From the NCBI GenBank assembly GCA_030673345.1, contig DAOVJH010000074.1:1-7027 (forward strand): DNA of 7,027 bases, read 5' to 3'. Of this stretch, positions 6,178 through 7,027 are shown piece after piece. The DNA is from Pseudomonadota bacterium. GTDB lineage: Bacteria > Pseudomonadota > Gammaproteobacteria > SZUA-229. The position numbers were made by a program, and so were the translations under genes. Within the stretch, counting starts at the first letter, position 1; every line of letters starts with the position of its first letter. Under the pieces are notes generated by a model. That model had not been told where the DNA came from. It saw only the letters and a list, made by a program, of their open reading frames with translations, and searched no databases.

Positions 6178-6690
6178 TTAAAGAGACTTAATGATAGCCT
6201 GTATTACGCCATGAATCGAGTTGTTGGCAGTTTCTATGGTGTAATCAGCTGTTTCTTCGTAGAGCGGACCACGTTCATCGAGCAGGCGTTTGAGGATGGT
6301 TTCAGCCGGTTCGTCGGCATGCAGCAGTGGCCGGTTCTTGTCTTTGCTGGTTCTCTCTATCAGTGTTTTGAGGTTGCTCTTCAGGTAGAAAACCGTGCCC
6401 CGGTTGACCAGGTGGTTACGGTTTTCACTGTTTAATACAGCGCCGCCGCCGGTGGCAAGGATAATATTGTCTTTTCGGGTGAGTTCGTCAATGATGTCGG
6501 TCTCACGTTTTCTAAAGCCGGCTTCGCCTTCTTTTTCAAAGATCAGAGGGATGTCTGCACCGGTACGCTCTTCGATGACGCGGTCACTGTCGTAAAAATC
6601 CATTTTGAGCTTACGGGATAACTGGCGGCCGACCGTTGTCTTGCCGGTACCCATCAACCCGATTAAGAAAATATTATTTTGGCTAGACAT
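6178..6690 (-). CDS. aroK: Shikimate kinase
   Basis: Shikimate kinase phosphorylates shikimate at the 3-hydroxyl using ATP, the fifth step of the shikimate pathway, in the cytoplasm. The length is 170 residues, typical of AroK. It has the P-loop GLMGTGKT (11-18), shikimate-binding DSD (34-36) and R60 in FRKRE, the GGG triad (81-83), lid arginine R120 in NRPLL, and R140 in DERGPLY. The fold and active site look complete. The ATG at 6690 is effectively forced: an in-frame TAA lies at 6694-6696, and the next Met is inside the P-loop. No Shine-Dalgarno is visible. The usual partner aroB follows, but the upstream neighbour is a repeat protein rather than the pilus genes often found before aroK in gammaproteobacteria. 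The name aroK rather than aroL is chosen from the aroB context. Confidence 0.96.
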   Translation of the reverse strand: MSSQNNIFLIGLMGTGKTTVGRQLSRKLKMDFYDSDRVIEERTGADIPLIFEKEGEAGFRKRETDIIDELTRKDNIILATGGGAVLNSENRNHLVNRGTVFYLKSNLKTLIERTSKDKNRPLLHADEPAETILKRLLDERGPLYEETADYTIETANNSIHGVIQAIIKSL

Positions 6691-6703
6691 AAGTTATGGG
6701 CAT

Positions 6704-6731
6704 AAAAAAAGCGACCTGTTCTCAGGTCGCT
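6704..6731 (-). terminator. Intrinsic terminator between the repeat-protein gene and aroK
   Basis: On the minus strand AGCGACCTG (6731-6723) and CAGGTCGCT (6718-6710) form a perfect 9-pair stem with a 4-base loop AGAA, running directly into seven T (6710-6704). It is a textbook rho-independent terminator, 33 bases after the stop of the upstream gene and only 13 bases before the aroK start. It should end transcription of the repeat-protein gene. Confidence 0.92.
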
Positions 6732-6732
6732 T

Positions 6733-6760
6733 AGTATATTGCTATTTGTTGTAAAGTTAA
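6733..6760 (-). promoter_or_regulatory. Candidate aroK promoter overlapping the upstream gene's 3' end
   Basis: On the minus strand TTAACT (6760-6755, 4 of 6) and TATACT (6738-6733, 5 of 6) are separated by 16 bases. The predicted start, near 6726, falls inside the first arm of the terminator hairpin. A transcript starting there would lack part of the stem and might escape termination. aroK needs a promoter close by, because the terminator stands between it and any promoter further up. Confidence 0.4.
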
Positions 6761-6763
6761 ACG

Positions 6764-7027
6764 TTAAGGACAGGCAATGCTCACATTAGTGACGTTTGCA
6801 TTTGACACAGTTCCTGTACCATTGGTGACAGTACAGCTTCCAGCCGTCGCAGGAGCAACAGGTACGGTGACGGCATAGCCGGCTAGATCTGCTATCGGAG
6901 TGACAAATACAAAACTGCCGTCAGCCGAAACTACAAGGTCATCACCGGCGTTGTTTTGCAGGGTAGCACTTTCTCCGCCTAGAATGCCGGATATCGTGCC
7001 GCCGATCGTAAATGTATTGGTCGCACA
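6764..7027 (-). CDS. C-terminal fragment of a secreted-type repeat protein, function unknown
   Basis: An open frame enters from the window edge and stops at TAA (6766-6764), leaving 87 residues. It is rich in Gly, Thr, Val, Ala and Asn with almost no Lys or Arg, typical of extracellular beta-sandwich repeats. FTIGGTISGILGG opens a unit, then LQNNAGDDLVVSADGSFVF, then YAVTVPVAP, and a closing CTVTNGTGTVSNANVTNVSIAC. I recognise this pattern as a tandem repeat common in bacterial surface or secreted proteins. The two Cys (65 and 86) could form a disulphide, and the first residue, also Cys, looks like the end of a preceding unit. The remaining protein, any signal peptide and the number of repeats lie outside the window. 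Role unknown; adhesion or surface function is only a guess. Confidence 0.75.
   Translation of the reverse strand, partial: CATNTFTIGGTISGILGGESATLQNNAGDDLVVSADGSFVFVTPIADLAGYAVTVPVAPATAGSCTVTNGTGTVSNANVTNVSIACP

Noticed and set aside
6169..6180. Palindrome TAAATCGATTTA at the aroK stop codon
   Set aside because: Too short and AT-rich to be a terminator, with no T-run; could arise by chance.
6683..6703. Six-codon frame (MPITYV) just before aroK as a leader peptide
   Set aside because: It has no ribosome binding site, begins at the end of the terminator T-run and overlaps the aroK start in another frame; probably chance.

Overview
The window looks like a chromosomal housekeeping segment of a gammaproteobacterium of moderate GC content. 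The reasons are a DnaG of E. coli length and layout, a 385-residue MetK, the aroK-aroB pair, a type-2 dGTPase-like protein, and an ahcY preceded by an S-adenosylhomocysteine (SAH) riboswitch, a class found mainly in proteobacteria. The genus is not resolved. All seven genes seen lie on the minus strand, so transcription runs from high to low coordinates. No insertion sequence, CRISPR array, tRNA or rRNA was seen.

In transcription order: (1) 7027-6764 is the C-terminal end of a secreted-type, Gly/Thr/Val-rich repeat protein, closed by a textbook intrinsic terminator (6704-6731). (2) aroK (6690-6178) and aroB (6004-4922), two shikimate pathway enzymes, are separated by 173 bases containing a long imperfect inverted repeat. 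(3) dgt (4919-3711) starts 2 bases after the aroB stop, and dnaG (3701-1959) starts 9 bases after the dgt stop, so aroB-dgt-dnaG is probably one transcript. dnaG is not in the usual rpsU-dnaG-rpoD setting. (4) A 197-base gap before metK holds a strong promoter, a leader that can fold into mutually exclusive antiterminator-like and terminator hairpins, and then a good ribosome binding site. (5) metK (1759-602) makes SAM. (6) A 289-base gap before ahcY holds a near-consensus promoter and an SAH riboswitch with an unusually large internal arm. It also holds a ribosome-binding-site hairpin that competes with riboswitch helix P1. (7) The first 104 codons of ahcY (312-1, running off the window) encode SAH hydrolase.

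metK and ahcY are two steps of the activated-methyl cycle: SAM synthesis, then removal of the SAH left by methyltransferases. Each has its own promoter and structured leader. The ahcY leader is a known riboswitch class, and its switching mechanism can be read from base pairing. The metK leader matches no RNA family I recognise and is the best candidate here for something undescribed.
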